The notes: generated by a model not told the origin, from the sequence alone. A stretch of 64,000 nucleotides of DNA from Cristatella mucedo (GCA_009760855.2 WPIO01000126.1:614001-678000), one strand, 5' to 3'; shown: positions 51,567 through 63,029, numbered from the stretch's first letter. Translations and numbers: made by a program.

Positions 51567-53204
51567 TCACTCTTTTGAAAGAGCGTCCTCCCTCCATTTA
51601 GCACAAATATTTCCATAAACATGTCAGTGACTTGCTTCAGAGAAACTCATCTTGACGGTGACCAAGGCACTTCTTCAGCAACTGTAAAGTGATTGAAAAG
51701 GTTCTGATTTTCAGCCACCAACCCATTCACGGTTTGATGTGGGGAAAGATATTGATGACCCAGATAAGGGGCAAAGGTCTCCCAAAGATGACATTTTCTG
51801 ATAAATCAGAAACTTAGTATTCGCAAGAATGGAGTTCCAGATTTTTAGCTTAAATTTGTAAACGAGTATGATAGTCTGCTATAAAGATATCAACAGTGAC
51901 TATATATGAAGTCAGATAAACAGCGAAGGCTGACTTCTTGCATTTCGAAAGACAATTCTGTACAAAGCTGTCCATTTTCAACCAGCCTAATTACAGCGGA
52001 GAAATGGTCTTGGAATACAATTATTTGGCGTCTCACATACGAAAATTTATGTGTACTAAAATTCAGAACCATGCTCATCTATTTTTAAGGGTAAATAACG
52101 AGAAAATACTGAAAATGTTTCCAACAATCAAATTTTGGTTTGGGGTTCTTTAAAAAAACGCACGTTAGAAGTGGGATCGGAAGTTTTAACAATTTCAACA
52201 TTCAATTAAAAAATGATCATGTAAAGCATGTCTATGCAGGAATTAAACCGAAAGTTGCGTATCTAAAAATCAGAAATTTACCTATCTCAGCATCATGTGT
52301 GAATTGCGTCCCAACTTGTTGAACCTTGGTATATCGACGTGCATACTTGCAGCTTGTTGGAGTAAATGCTTGTGACTTTTAGACAGGTCCTTCACAGTCC
52401 AGCTTATCTTTTTGCCTTGTAAATTCCCTAACTCTGCTAATACTTCAAGGGTCAGCGTGAAATTTCAAATGTGTGTTCGGCTCTGCGTGAATATCACTGC
52501 AGTAGTTAACGTCTGACTTCGGTTGGATAAGCATTGCTATACACGTCTATGATTGCTGTAAAAAGTTTCGGGATGGTTGATGATCTTTTTAGCTATGCTT
52601 ATCCAACTAAAATCGGACATCGGTGGTTTATTGGACTTCCAAGTAGGTTAAGAGGCTTAGAAGCATTTGTTCCGGCTGCCGTACATCGGCTCAAGGCATG
52701 CGCAATCTGAAGTGACAAAGCCGAACATGTGCTTACTCGGGTTACTCGCCCAGAGTTCCCATCGTCAACAGGCCAACTGGGAACTGGAGCACTGTAGGAA
52801 TGCCACAAGGAATGCCTGGACCTGAGACAGGCCGTGAATCAGGGCATCGAGGATAATCCGCCCACAGCCTCTCCTACTGAGTCAAGCTATGGAAACGTCA
52901 CTTAAGAAAGATATTGCAGCCTCTCGTTGAAGCAGACTTTGATTCTGGTCGCCGAAGGCACCCTCCCGCTATTAGTTATGCGTAATATAGCAGAGTACCG
53001 TTGGAGTCAGTAAAGTTCTTATTTTTGAATGTGTTGCTTCCGGTTTCCTTCTAGGTTATGTATGCTTTGCACGATCATCTCTTCCTTAAATGTGGAAATC
53101 GTCAAAAATTCCCATGCCATTGCTCAGATGTTTGTCTTTTGAAAGATAACATATTCAAATATTCAATTTTTGAACACATTTTCAGTATTTTATCGATATC
53201 TGCC
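51567..53204. other. unassigned AT-rich sequence
   Basis: No exon, RNA gene or repeat family is recognised. Short frames only. Confidence 0.35.
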
Positions 53205-55160
53205 CTAAAGAGTAATACGAACCATTTACTGGCCAATTCTAAGAGGTCTGACTCCCCAGATATTACCAGCTCAGCCGAAAATTTTTCAGCCTTCTTTACT
53301 GAAAAAATTGTGCACATTCGTGCCGCCATAAAACCCCCTCCGAGTAAAGGAATTGTGGAGTCACGACCTGTGACCTTCCTTAACAGGTTCTCCGAGGTTT
53401 CTTCATGCGATGTGGCTACCTTAATAAGGTCTAGCAAAGAGAGCTCGTCTCCTGAAGACCCTATACCATCATCTCTCTCGTCTTCAGTGGCAGAACAACT
53501 TAGCCCTGCGATAATCGAGATTTATAATTCTTCGGCACAACGGGTCGTACCCAATTCCTTCAAATCGGCAATCGTTAGACCCATACTTAAAAAGCCTAGA
53601 CTAGATGCAGAGGTCCTTGCAAACTATCGCCCAGTTTCCCTTCTTCCTTTCTTGTCAAAGATTCTTGAAAAAAATTGTTGCTAAGCAGCTGGTTGAGCAT
53701 ATTGAAAACGCTGAAATGTCAGAAATATTTCAGTCGGGGTTCAAGAGGCAGCACTCCACTGAAACTGCTCTCCTCCGTGTTAACAATGACATTCTACGTG
53801 GCAATTATGACGGGAATGTCACTGCCCTAGCTCTGCTAGATCTGTCAGCTGCCTTCGACACCATTGATCAGGATGTTCTACTTGAACGATCGAGAACAAC
53901 GATCGGTCTGACAGATGAGGTACTGACGTGGTTCAAATCGTACTTGTCTGATCGTGTTCAATCCGTTTCGTGTGGGGGTCAGGTCTCACACACGAGACAG
54001 GTCACCTGTAGAGTCCCTCAAGGGTCCGTCCTCGGTCCCTAGCTGTTCTTCATTTACACTCAACCTCTGGAAAAGTAATTAAGGCCCATGGAATAGGATA
54101 TTACTTGTATGCTGATGATACTCAGTTGTATTTGTCAGTCAAACCGTCGGAATCTACGCAGCAACTGATAAACTAAACGCTTGCCTTGTCGACATTCGAT
54201 CCTGGATTTCGGAAAACTTCCTGAAAGTAAATGACGATAAAACCGAACTGCTGCTCATAGGACACCCTAAGCGTGTGGCTGGATTAAAAGGCTTTGCTGT
54301 TCTAATAGGTGATGCTATTGTGCGACCTTCACCACGTGCTCGTAATCTAGGTGTCGTGTTCGACAGCTGCCTCAATTTCAAAAGCTTCATTCAGAAGACT
54401 GCCTCTACAGCTAGCCATCACATCCGATCCCTATCCAAGATTAGAAGCTGTCTCCCACAGTGGCTTGTAAAAAATTTAACTAGCTCTTTAGTTCTGTCTC
54501 GGCTTGATTATCGTAATTCCCTTTTGGCTGGGCTACCAAAGAGAGCTATCATGCCACTACAGCGGACTATGAATATGGCTTCAAGGCTAGTTTGCAAATC
54601 TCAGAGGTTTGACCACGTGTCTCATTTGCTAAAAGAGCTAGGATGGATGCCGGTTAATCAACGGATACAGAGCAAAGTTCTTACGCTGACCCACAAGGCC
54701 CGCCACGGCTTGGCTCCTTTGTATCTAGCTGAACTGCTGCACCAGTTTCAGCCTCCTCATGCCTTCAGGTCCTGTATGGACAATAAATTAGCTGTTCCAT
54801 TTATCCGCTTAAAGACAGTTGGCGACAGAAGTTTTAGCTCTGCAGATCCTAGACTGTGGAACTCGCTTCCACAATTCTTACGCAACGACAACTACTCTCT
54901 TGCTGCTGACTATGGCTCATTCTTTTCAGCGGTCCTCAGCTGCTACTTCTATGCTACTCACTACCTCAACTGCTCTCCTGACTATGCTATGCTTCCCACT
55001 TTCTCTTTGTTGCGTGAGACGAAGTCTGTTGGCTACCGAATGCGTACCAAAAGCCGCTAAAGCTGTGAGTGCGCTATACACATCTCTCCTGCGTAGCACC
55101 CACATAGTCTTTATGGCTTTGTGGAGTTACAGACAGAAACACATTACATTACATTACAAA
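53205..55160 (+). mobile_element. LINE family 1 copy with intact YADD
   Basis: Frames 53205-53684, 53605-54042 and 54275-55060 together cover most of the RT. They keep YRPVSLLPFLSKILEK, FQSGFKRQHSTETALL, DLSAAFDTIDQDVLL, LYADDTQLYLS near 54108, NDDKTELLLIG, NLGVVFDS and NSLPQFLRND. At least two frameshifts and one stop break it. It ends with ACATT-type repeats at about 55139-55160. The 5' part is truncated. Confidence 0.87.
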
Positions 55161-55193
55161 TAACTATTAGCAGTCTTGGTTAATTGAAGAGTC

Positions 55194-55365
55194 GGTGAGC
55201 CGTGATGGCACACTAGGTAAGGCAGTTGCTTACATGACCTCGTTCCCGAGGTCGTGGGTTCGATTCCTGTGGTGGGCGATTCTTTTATCACCAGTGCAAG
55301 TGGTGGTGATAGCCGTAAAGGCTCTTCTGTCGCTATACAAAAAGAGGCTGTTGAATCAGCTAGGA
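55194..55365 (+). mobile_element. SINE-A copy
   Basis: It has TAGGTAAGGCAGTTGC, B box CGTGGGTTCGATTCC, GATAGCCGTAAAGGCTC and 3' end GAGGCTGTTGAATCAGCTAG. It lies just beyond the 3' tail of the LINE family 1 copy. Confidence 0.85.
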
Positions 55366-55526
55366 TTTATTATTTTATATTATTATTTCAGAGTGTGCCG
55401 AAAAGCCCCGACTTGACAGAAAAGCTTCGTCATGCCTTCCTTCATTAGAAAAAGCACTCGTACCTTGACATATCATGTCCATATCCGCAATGCAGACCAG
55501 GCTATTTGACAGCAGCGGACGGTTAC

Positions 55527-55547
55527 CTGCGTTTCGACAGCGGCCAT
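55527..55547 (-). CDS. candidate first coding exon of an unknown gene
   Basis: Minus-strand ATG GCC GCT GTC GAA ACG CAG is followed by the donor-like GTAACC, giving MAAVETQ. It lies about 120-250 bp downstream (on the minus strand) of the YY1/CRE-like cluster at 55669-55800. A phase-0 acceptor at 50652 would fit but is 4.9 kb away and unproven. The product is unknown. Confidence 0.25.
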
Positions 55548-55668
55548 GATGTACACCGAAGGCTCTGTGGCCCGGAGCTCAAGTCAGCTCGAATGGCTGA
55601 ATGCTGAGTCTGAAATCCCAACTGCCTGTATATTTCATGGCGCCGGCCTTTTACACAGCCTCAGCTAT

Positions 55669-55800
55669 TGATTATCGCATAATCGATTAATCGTGAATCT
55701 CCACTAACTAAAGCGAGAAAGTCCGTCGCGCCGCAAGATGGTGCACTTGCGTCACCCGACAAGACGGCACACTTCCGTCAAGCGGCAAGATGGCGTAGCG
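55669..55800. promoter_or_regulatory. promoter-like motif cluster
   Basis: GATTATCGCATAATCGATTA (55669-55688) contains overlapping homeodomain-type sites and the palindrome CGATTAATCG. From 55731 a unit of about 26 bp repeats three times, each with AAGATGGC/AAGACGGC (YY1-like); two units also carry CACTTGCGTCA or CACTTCCGTCA (CRE/ATF-like half-sites). Function is inferred. Confidence 0.4.
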
Positions 55801-56139
55801 TTGTCTTCCGTGACAGAACTACTGTGACCCACCGAAGAGGTGTCCGCAGGCAGTCAGCCGCTAGTAATTAAGAGCAGCCGTAACCTGGCTGGTTAAGCTA
55901 GCGCCGCCGTTTCAGCTTCTTAAATGCTCACTGTGCAAACGTAGCAGCAGCGGCGTGCATGCTTAAGTCGCCGAGTCGACCAGCAACCGTAGTAGGGTGA
56001 ACAATTATCTTTACACAAAGATTGGTTAATTGTCCATGCGAAGCGTTCGAATTTGAGCGAACTGCTGAATATGGATGCTTACTGCAGCTGTGAACCGGTC
56101 GCAAAGCTATTTCGTGTACACGTGCCGTCTGCAGGTATA

Positions 56140-56541
56140 CAGTCGTCCCTCATTTATCGTGGTTAGTCAGTTCCAAACTCTACCGCGACAAGTGAATTTC
56201 CGCTAAGTAGGATTATTCACTAATAAAACGCATATGTTCAGTTAGAGCATAAAAACCTAGCCTTTTAGTCACCATTACACTCGTATTACCCAATATATTA
56301 GACAAAATAAGAGAAAATAAAAGACATTTTAGACGTTACAAATATCATATGTTTAATGCGTACGCAGAGTAATTTTATCTGTTATACAGGGATTTGTAAT
56401 TGACTCAGACAATAGAGCGCGTGCTGTATCGTTGTCACTATATCTAGCAACTTGTTAATGAATATACGTGCATTTGAAAAAAACCGCGATATAGTGAAGC
56501 CGCGAAAGTCGAAGCGCGAAGTGGCTGCGAGCGACGACATT
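56140..56541. mobile_element. non-autonomous pogo/Tigger-like element
   Basis: The left end CAGTCGTCCCTCATTTATCG, preceded by TA, and the right end with CCGCGATATAGTGAAGCCGC and GCGAGCGACGAC form imperfect terminal inverted repeats in the Tigger style. No transposase is encoded in the ~400 bp. Confidence 0.6.
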
Positions 56542-56597
56542 GGTAACTGTCACAGGTTGCAGGCAAGAACAGACGCAGGGTAGACAGTTAAGTCTGT

Positions 56598-56690
56598 AAT
56601 AATAATAATAATAATAATGCACTTGATAAAGCGCCCTCAGAGAACTCAATCTCTTTCTAGGCGCTTTACATTTGCTGCAAAGGGAACTGT
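56598..56690 (-). mobile_element. LINE family 2 tail fragment
   Basis: (AATAAT)n, GATAAAGCGCCCTCAGAGAA and TTTCTAGGCGCTTTACATTT: a near-consensus antisense tail. Confidence 0.8.
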
Positions 56691-57254
56691 ATAACTAGTT
56701 GCTACCCTGGAACGAGGTCGTGCGAGCGTGCACGGCGGGATGTATACAATAAGAAGCAATTCGTAAAAGCGAAAAGGGCGCATCGGTCAAACAGCGAGCC
56801 CCAAAGTGCCCTCGCAGCTTATCTGCAGGATGCCTCTCAAACGAACCGTCGTGGTCCTTCAGATGTCAGGATTTTGGCCGGCTGTTGAATGCGAGCAGGG
56901 TCGCTTTATTACAATCAAGATCGGCGGTAGCACATTGACGGCAGATTTCTTTAAGCGTGTCCGGAAAGCATCGCAACGACGCGAGCGCCAGGAGGCAGCC
57001 ACCGCCGCCGTTCGGCCGTCGCCGTCCGGTCGCTCTCCTTGAGGCAGCGCTGCCCTTTCAGAGAGGCGCGCACTCTTCGCGTGCGACGGCTCAGCTCGCG
57101 AGCGCGCGGCGGCACGAGTAGGAGCCCAGGGTGGGGGCACGCCGGTAGCGCGTGCGGGGTGCGTTCGCGAAGCGGCGTTCTCAGAGTGGTAGCTGATCGC
57201 GGGATCCGGGCCTGACTGCATTGAAATGCCCGGGAAAAACAGCGCGATAGCGGC

Positions 57255-57285
57255 GCGATCGAGCGCGCGGCGCGCGCTCGATCGC
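57255..57285. repeat. perfect 15-bp palindrome with 1-nt centre
   Basis: Arms 57255-57269 and 57271-57285 (GCGATCGAGCGCGCG and complement) are exact. Confidence 0.95.
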
Positions 57286-57301
57286 AGCGCAGCGGCGTAG
57301 G

Positions 57302-57302
<1 letters not shown>

Positions 57303-57352
<50 letters not shown>
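57303..57352. repeat. (CTG)n tract, about 16 units
   Basis: An uninterrupted 50-bp CTG/CAG trinucleotide run. Depending on frame and strand it would read as poly-Leu, poly-Cys, poly-Ala, poly-Gln or poly-Ser. No confirmed gene contains it. Confidence 0.95.
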
Positions 57353-57402
57353 GCCGTCGAAGGACTACTCCGACGATGCTGCGAAAAAGCGGCTCGGCTC
57401 GA

Positions 57403-57462
57403 GCCACTCGACGGGACCAGAGCGGCGGCGCCGCCGCCGCCGCTCTGGTCCCGTCGAGTGGC
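57403..57462. repeat. perfect 28-bp inverted repeat with 4-nt loop
   Basis: Arms 57403-57430 and 57435-57462 are exact complements beginning GCCACTCGACGGGACCAGAG; the loop is CCGC. Confidence 0.95.
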
Positions 57463-57856
57463 GCGACCTGTCAGCGGCGAGGGATTTCGGCGAGTGGGCG
57501 CTGGCGAGAGCGGCTCATCGCGATGCGTTCGTCCGCAGTAGCTGCAGCTGCCGATGTCCTCTGCAGATGGTCGGTGGTGCCGAGAAGGCGCTGGAGCGGC
57601 GAAGGCGCTGGAGTAGCAGCGGCACCGCCCATTCCATCGCCGCCGCGGCCGCCAGCCAGGCTCTCCCGGCGTCGCCTTCGCGGGCGATCCTGGCCGTGGC
57701 GACGGCGACTCGGACGCTCGGCGCAGCCGGCGGGCAAACAGAGCGCCTACGAGCTGCTCTCTGGACCTTGAGCTTCAGAGTGAGCGACGGCTGCTGTTTG
57801 CTTAGTCTGCGACGTTTGCTTTTCCGTGCAGACGAAGCAGAGGCAAGGCAATGGGC

Positions 57857-57934
57857 CAAGGGGCCACGCCCATCGACGCTCCTCCCGTTCGGCGACCGCT
57901 GGACGAGCGGAGCGTCGATGGGCGTGGCCCCTTG
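57857..57934. repeat. perfect 26-bp inverted repeat with 26-nt loop
   Basis: Arms 57857-57882 and 57909-57934 are exact complements beginning CAAGGGGCCACGCCCATCGA. Confidence 0.95.
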
Positions 57935-58287
57935 TAAGCCACCCGCTGAATCGCAGGAAATATACGAAACACGCTACTACTATCATTGTCGCAAATTATT
58001 TTAGTGTCACGATCGTCCTACTTCATCGCAGCTCATCGCGACCGCGTCTGCAAACGTAGTGCGACTACCGAGACCGGTGCACGATCACTCCGCCCCACCC
58101 CACCCATCCACCACCCTAGACTCCTCGCTGTCTTGCCGGCGCCGAAGGATGCACCGCTGCTTCCGCTGCGTCTGCGCTCGCGCGTACGGAGCGGTCAGAG
58201 CGCGAGAGCACCAACTTCGCAGCGGGCAGCGGTGGCAGCGACGCGCGAACCGCACTCTTAGGTTGGCGGTGCGGCGGGTAGGCACGG

Positions 58288-58309
58288 CGCAGGCGCGGCC
58301 GCGCCTGCG
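58288..58309. repeat. perfect 22-bp palindrome
   Basis: CGCAGGCGCGG and its complement meet with no spacer, around a NotI-like GCGGCCGC core. Confidence 0.95.
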
Positions 58310-58792
58310 GCCTCGATTCGAGCGGTCGAGGCGGCCGTCGCGGGAGGTCGTAGCGCTCGCGGCGGAGGACATCGAGCGGCGGGCGTCGGGGAGAGGGAGG
58401 AGGGCGGCCTATCTAATCGCTGCGTTGCGGCGAACGCGCGCAGCACTTTCCGCAGCGACGGCCGCTGCCGCCATCGGCTCTCGCTCGCGCTTTTAAAGCG
58501 CTGCTCGCGCTTAAAAGCGGGACTCGCGGGCGAGCGCGCCGCGTCGGGCAGCAGGCTGGCAGCAGGAAAGGGGGGGGGGCGCGCGATGCAGAGCCGCCGG
58601 CCCCGCGTCAGGCAGGCTCGGCAGGACGGACGCGCCTCGACGGCGTCGTCCCGCGATCCTCTCCCGGGCAACGACGCTCGCGCCGCAGCGCGATCGCGCA
58701 CGCGCACTCATAAAGGAGCCGCGGCATCTTGAGGCTAGTGGGCGCGAGCGCGGAGCGCGTGCGCGTGCGGCTCCGAGGGTCGCGACTTCGGC

Positions 58793-58852
58793 CGGTCTGG
58801 CGCGGGCGGTCTGGCGCGGGCAGCGCCGACGGGTGCCGCCCGCGCCAGACCG
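58793..58852. repeat. 14-bp direct repeat plus 15-bp inverted repeat
   Basis: CGGTCTGGCGCGGG occurs twice in tandem (58793-58806 and 58807-58820). The second copy with one more base pairs exactly with 58838-58852 across a 16-nt loop. Confidence 0.93.
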
Positions 58853-60000
58853 TCGGCGCATGCGCCCGATGCAGCCGACGCGCGCGATCCGACCCGACGC
58901 GCGCTGGCAGGTGCTCGGCTAGACGCGCGCTCTCGTGAATGGTAGCATAATATTGTGCGGAGGACACATTACGCCGTCATTCGCGAAGGTGCACGGCGCT
59001 TCGGCGGACCTGCTAGCGAGAACTCCGGGCCCACGCGGCGGCGGCGGCGGCGCGCGCGCTCGCGCTTACCCGGCCGATGGAGGCAGGCTGAGGCGGCGGC
59101 GGCGGCGGCGACCCAGGCACCCCGCCCCCACCGCCGCTTTACGGCCCGGCTCGCGGCGGGCGCCGCTACGAGCTTTAATGAAGAAAATGCGAGGAGCGTG
59201 CTCTTAAACTGTCGGCTCCGACTCGAGATAGGGCGCGTCGATAGCTCTAGAGACGCGAGTAAACATGACATCAGCCTAATATGTACAGAGAGCTAAAAAG
59301 CAGCGACCAGATAAGGGCGCCGTCATTACACAGGAAGCCGCCGCCGCCGAAGCCAGCTTCCGCCACGAGCCGCCAGCGACGCGCCGTTGCCGTCGCTGCC
59401 TGCCTCCACCGCCGGCGCACCGGGGTCGCCAGCGGTTTCCCGGTTCGCGGCATCCGTTCCTCCGCCAGGTCGCCGGCTACCGCCCGTTAGCAGCACCTAG
59501 TGTGAAGCCAGAATGGCGGCGCGGAGCAGTCGATCGCCGCCTTCAGGATAGGGCAATTGTGAGGAGGACAATGGCGCTGAGGTCCGTCCATCCATATGGG
59601 AACAGCCTGAAGCGGCTGCGCCAACCAAATTACAGCCGTTCAAGCGCCTCTTGGCCTAGCAATTACCACTTGGCCCGCCCAGCCGCCCTCGGAAGTCAGA
59701 TAGGCCGTTCCTGGTGGCTGCCTGGCTTCCAGGGGAGGCGGACATCGCGCTTTCGCGGGCGGTTTCATGAGCTTGTCAGGCGGCGCGCTTTCAGCACGAT
59801 GATGCAACGCGTGGCACCGCAGAGGAGCAACCGTTGTTGCTCAAGCGGGACCGCACAGGACGCTGGCGCGGCGCGCGCGCGCGTTCGCCGCCCGCGATAC
59901 GGGCAGCGTCCAGAGGAGCTACGCTATTGCGTTCATTCTTTACGATGCCGAAAAGCCCACCCGTCTATTTAAATTGTCAATCGGTGCCTCGTCGGCGGCG

Positions 60001-60950
60001 GCGGGCCAAATCTGAATCCGCTCGAAGAAAATGCTACCGTTTCTTTTTAAATGAAGCTAAAGGAAATTCCCACAAGCGCGCGGCTCGTGAGACAGCGTTT
60101 GGCTAGTGCACCGTTGACGAAAAGTGTCGCAGGATGTGTCTCTCTGGATTGGTGCCGCGGAGCCTCACACGATGTCGAAAGGCATTTCGTGCGGTGCCCC
60201 TCCGGAGTTCTAGTTCGAAGCCGGGATCGTTGGGTGACCATTCACTCTTGACGTTACGTAAAAAGTCCAACTTTTCAAATCAGCTCCGCAGGCTGCTAAG
60301 CAGCGGCGACCTCTGGCGGGCACTAACGCTAGCGAGTCGCCGCAGGATGCTAAGAATCAGCAGTCGGCTTCAGTTCCTGCTGCTCAGTTGTTGTTGCTCT
60401 AGCGCAAGACCGCAGCAGCGTTGCCAAACGGACCCACGATACTAATACCGAGCCATTCGCCTCCTTCCTACTAATGTCCGACTTGGCGATGGCCACTGCG
60501 ATTCGTAGCTGGGACTATAAGGCTCAAGAATTCAGTAAAAATAAAGAGAATAGTAAATTTGTGAGACGGCTCTAGAGAAGGCCTGCAGGCGGCATAGCAG
60601 ATTCAAAGTATTAATCTAAAAAGGGCAGCCGCTACTCGCTTCGCAAGGAGGCGACGCGCATTTGTTGCTGTTTTCCAGAGCGGCCACATTTGCTGCAAAG
60701 GGATTATTGGAGTTTACTAAAGAGGTAGTCCTTTCGACAGCTTCAAAGCGACCTGCAAGGCGGCACACTTTCGGCGCGCTACCCCAGCCTCTCAAAATGG
60801 AGAGGGATGGAGCGGGTTCGTATTTCTTGTAATTCTGCGACATAAGATTCCCACGCGTCTCGACTCAGGTATTAAGGTATACGTGTCAAACTATACGCTG
60901 TCCTTGAGTTTTTCAAGCTGTAAACTAATAGCCAACCATGAGAACTTTAA
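60001..60950. other. unassigned sequence
   Basis: GC content falls back to the background level. No gene or element is recognised. Confidence 0.35.
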
Positions 60951-60954
60951 ATAG

Positions 60955-61100
60955 CTGGTTTGGTTCGGCGGTTAAGGTGCTCGCCCCGACCAAGGTCTTG
61001 CTGAGGTCGTGGGCTCGAGCCCCGAGTCATATGTGAAGCGCCTGAATAGAGATTAAGTTATCTTGGGGCGCTATATACATGAATTATATTTTAAATAAAT
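60955..61100 (+). mobile_element. SINE-B copy with LINE-2-like tail
   Basis: It has TGGTTTGGTTCGGCGGTTAA, B box GTGGGCTCGAGCCCCGAG, tail GAAGCGCCTGAATAGAGATT, then TTGGGGCGCTATATACATGA and an AT-rich end. It is the same family as 24130-24275. Confidence 0.83.
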
Positions 61101-61309
61101 ATCACTACGACTGTTTTAAAATAAAAAACTTCCAGCGAAGCAAACAAGCTTTTCTGAGCAAATTTGGAGGAAACCCCACGATCTCGTACGCCACGCCCCT
61201 CGGGGGTTGAGGTCTAGCCCCTCCCCCGATAGGTTTTACCGTGCCTGCTTTGCGTACGATTGAGTGAATGTAACCGGTGAACCGGTGGTCCAAAAAACAG
61301 CTGCCGTGA

Positions 61310-61510
61310 GTATTTTGTGGGCTTTTGCATGTTTGTCTTAGCATGATCGCTGTGTGACGGTTTATACTTACCTAAGCAGGATACTTTGCTTTACAATAAT
61401 TAACCGTCGGCTATTTCTTCTCTTGCAGTGAGTTATGAAGTGTCTAAATACAGATTAATTTTGTTTAAGGAGCGCCGTGCAAAAAGCCCAATTGCTATTA
61501 TTATCATTAC
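61310..61510 (+). mobile_element. LINE family 2, 3' UTR fragment
   Basis: CTAAGCAGGATACTTTGCTT, TTCTTCTCTTGCAGTGAGTT and AAGTGTCTAAATACAGATTA with an ATT-rich end parallel the 3' end of the copy at 15150-16375. Confidence 0.65.
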
Positions 61511-61559
61511 TTCATTATCAGGCCAAAATGCTGACTACGTAATCCTTGGAGTTCTCTTC

Positions 61560-62450
61560 GGCGGCTAAATCTCCATCGAGGTCCAGGGATCTGTTTATGA
61601 ACGCAGGTCGCGCGCCGTAGGCGCTGGGTGGCAAGCTGGCGCTGAGCTAGTCGCGCGGCCGGACACGGCCGGCGAAGCGTATCATCTGCGCTACGCTTTT
61701 TCATGAGCTCGCGGGTCGTAGGGCTCCGAGGTCAGCGCTGACGCCCGATGCGAGTGTCTTCGAAGGACGGCCGCTGCCGCGGCGCAGCGACTTTTTCGAT
61801 CGCCTCGAGTTGCGACTGACGCCGCTCCCACCCCAGATCCTCGCGAACGCGAGCGAGCCTTTCAAGGTGCGCGTACGCGAGACCCTTTCGACCGTCCTTT
61901 TTTCAGCAGGCTGCAAAGTCGTGGGCGTGGGCGAGCGCGAGTTCGAGGCTGCCAGCCACCGTCGTCCGTCTTTCGACGCCAAACGGCACCGAACCGCACC
62001 AGAGCCGGGCGTTCTCTCAATTTTTTTCATCAGAATAATAATAATAATGGTCCCACTAATGCGTGAAACGTTTTTAACGTGCCCCTAAGAGAAATGCCCT
62101 AGCATACCGTGCTGCCATCTGCCCTTCCCCCGAGTGCGACGGCCCACGGCGGCACAGGTCACGCGCATCCCGACGGCAGCCGCGAGTAACGAGCCCGGCT
62201 CGATCGATGCGACCGGCTGCGCTCCAGCAATGACGACGGGCCTGCACTATTCGCAGGGGTGCGACAAAGGACGTGCCGGCTGCATGGCACCACCCTGCAG
62301 ATTTCGAGCTTCGGGCTGTGCCCAGGCCCGACAGAGTCGCCGCCCGCTGTGCAGTCTCGTAGGCCTGCTATCTCGCGGCCCTAGTCCCGCAGCAGCGCAG
62401 GGGACGAGCGGGCGTGCGTGCTGCGAACTTTCTGGCTGGACGCTTGCATT
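61560..62450. other. second GC-rich, CpG-rich stretch
   Basis: CpG-rich sequence with competing frames. The minus frame 62030-61701 has an ATG and 109 basic, Ser/Arg-rich codons. The plus frame from about 61649 to 62085 is open but has no ATG until its end. Neither matches a family. An internal exon or first exon is possible. Confidence 0.35.
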
Positions 62451-62856
62451 GCAACTTTGGTCACTGAATACAGCATTCCCTCCTTCTCTTTTTTTTTACC
62501 AAAGAACCACCGAGCGTGAGTGAGTCGACCGCGCTCGTCGGCTGAACGCAGGGGAGATTATCGTGCTCCGCGATTTCGTTTGAAAATCCAGATACGACTT
62601 TGAGGCTCTGACTCAGCATGTGGGCACGATTCTGTGCTAGGGTGGGTAGCGACAGTCCCCCGGCAGCACGCGATCGGCAGAACCGTGCTGGCAGCTGGCT
62701 TCGCGTCTGATCCTCCAACCGAATTCGAGGCGCTACGCTTGTACGCTTTCGCTCTCGATTGGTGAAGTTGTGACATTGGCTGGAAAGATTCGGCCAATTT
62801 CCATTCGATAAATCCATTTTAATTGAGCTGTATAGCACCGTAAGGAAACTTAGTCG

Positions 62857-62940
62857 TCCTGGCTTTGGCTCAGGGGTTGAGGTACTTGCCTTTGGCGACC
62901 GAGGTCATCGGCTCGAGCGCTGCGGCGCGTGTATTGCCTG
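62857..62940 (+). mobile_element. tRNA-like SINE head
   Basis: TGGCTCAGGGGTTGAGGTAC (A-box region) and GGTCATCGGCTCGAGCGC (B box) are spaced as in a tRNA head. The body differs from SINE-A and SINE-B. Confidence 0.55.
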
Positions 62941-63029
62941 CGTCAGGTCAGCCTGCTAGTTGATCGATGCGGCCAGTTGCAGGCTCAGAGAGCTGGAATG
63001 CTGGCTGCAGCTTCGGCTGTATAGGCACG

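Larger units (their letters stand above)
56850..60000. other. CpG island-like GC-rich domain
   Basis: Sustained GC- and CpG-rich sequence with repeated GCG/CCG words. Many long open frames exist on both strands (for example 57376-57771 and 58059-58496 plus, 58258-58707 minus), but they are Arg/Ala-rich, overlap each other and match nothing, as expected where stop codons are rare. A promoter or first exon is likely but not locatable by eye. Confidence 0.55.

Noticed and set aside
56859-57407. 182-codon minus-strand ORF with poly-Ser
   Set aside because: No ATG at its start, and the poly-Ser is only the CTG tract read in one frame; competing plus-strand frames are equally open.
58059-58967. 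several Arg/Ala-rich ORFs on both strands
   Set aside because: Stop codons are rare in this GC-rich sequence; the frames overlap on opposite strands, look alike in composition and match no family.
62461-62838. minus-strand ORF ending in a polybasic stretch and CCIQ, like a prenylation (CAAX) tail
   Set aside because: The basic run comes from a poly-A/G homopolymer, there is no GTPase or other domain in the ~125 codons, and no splice support was seen; probably chance.
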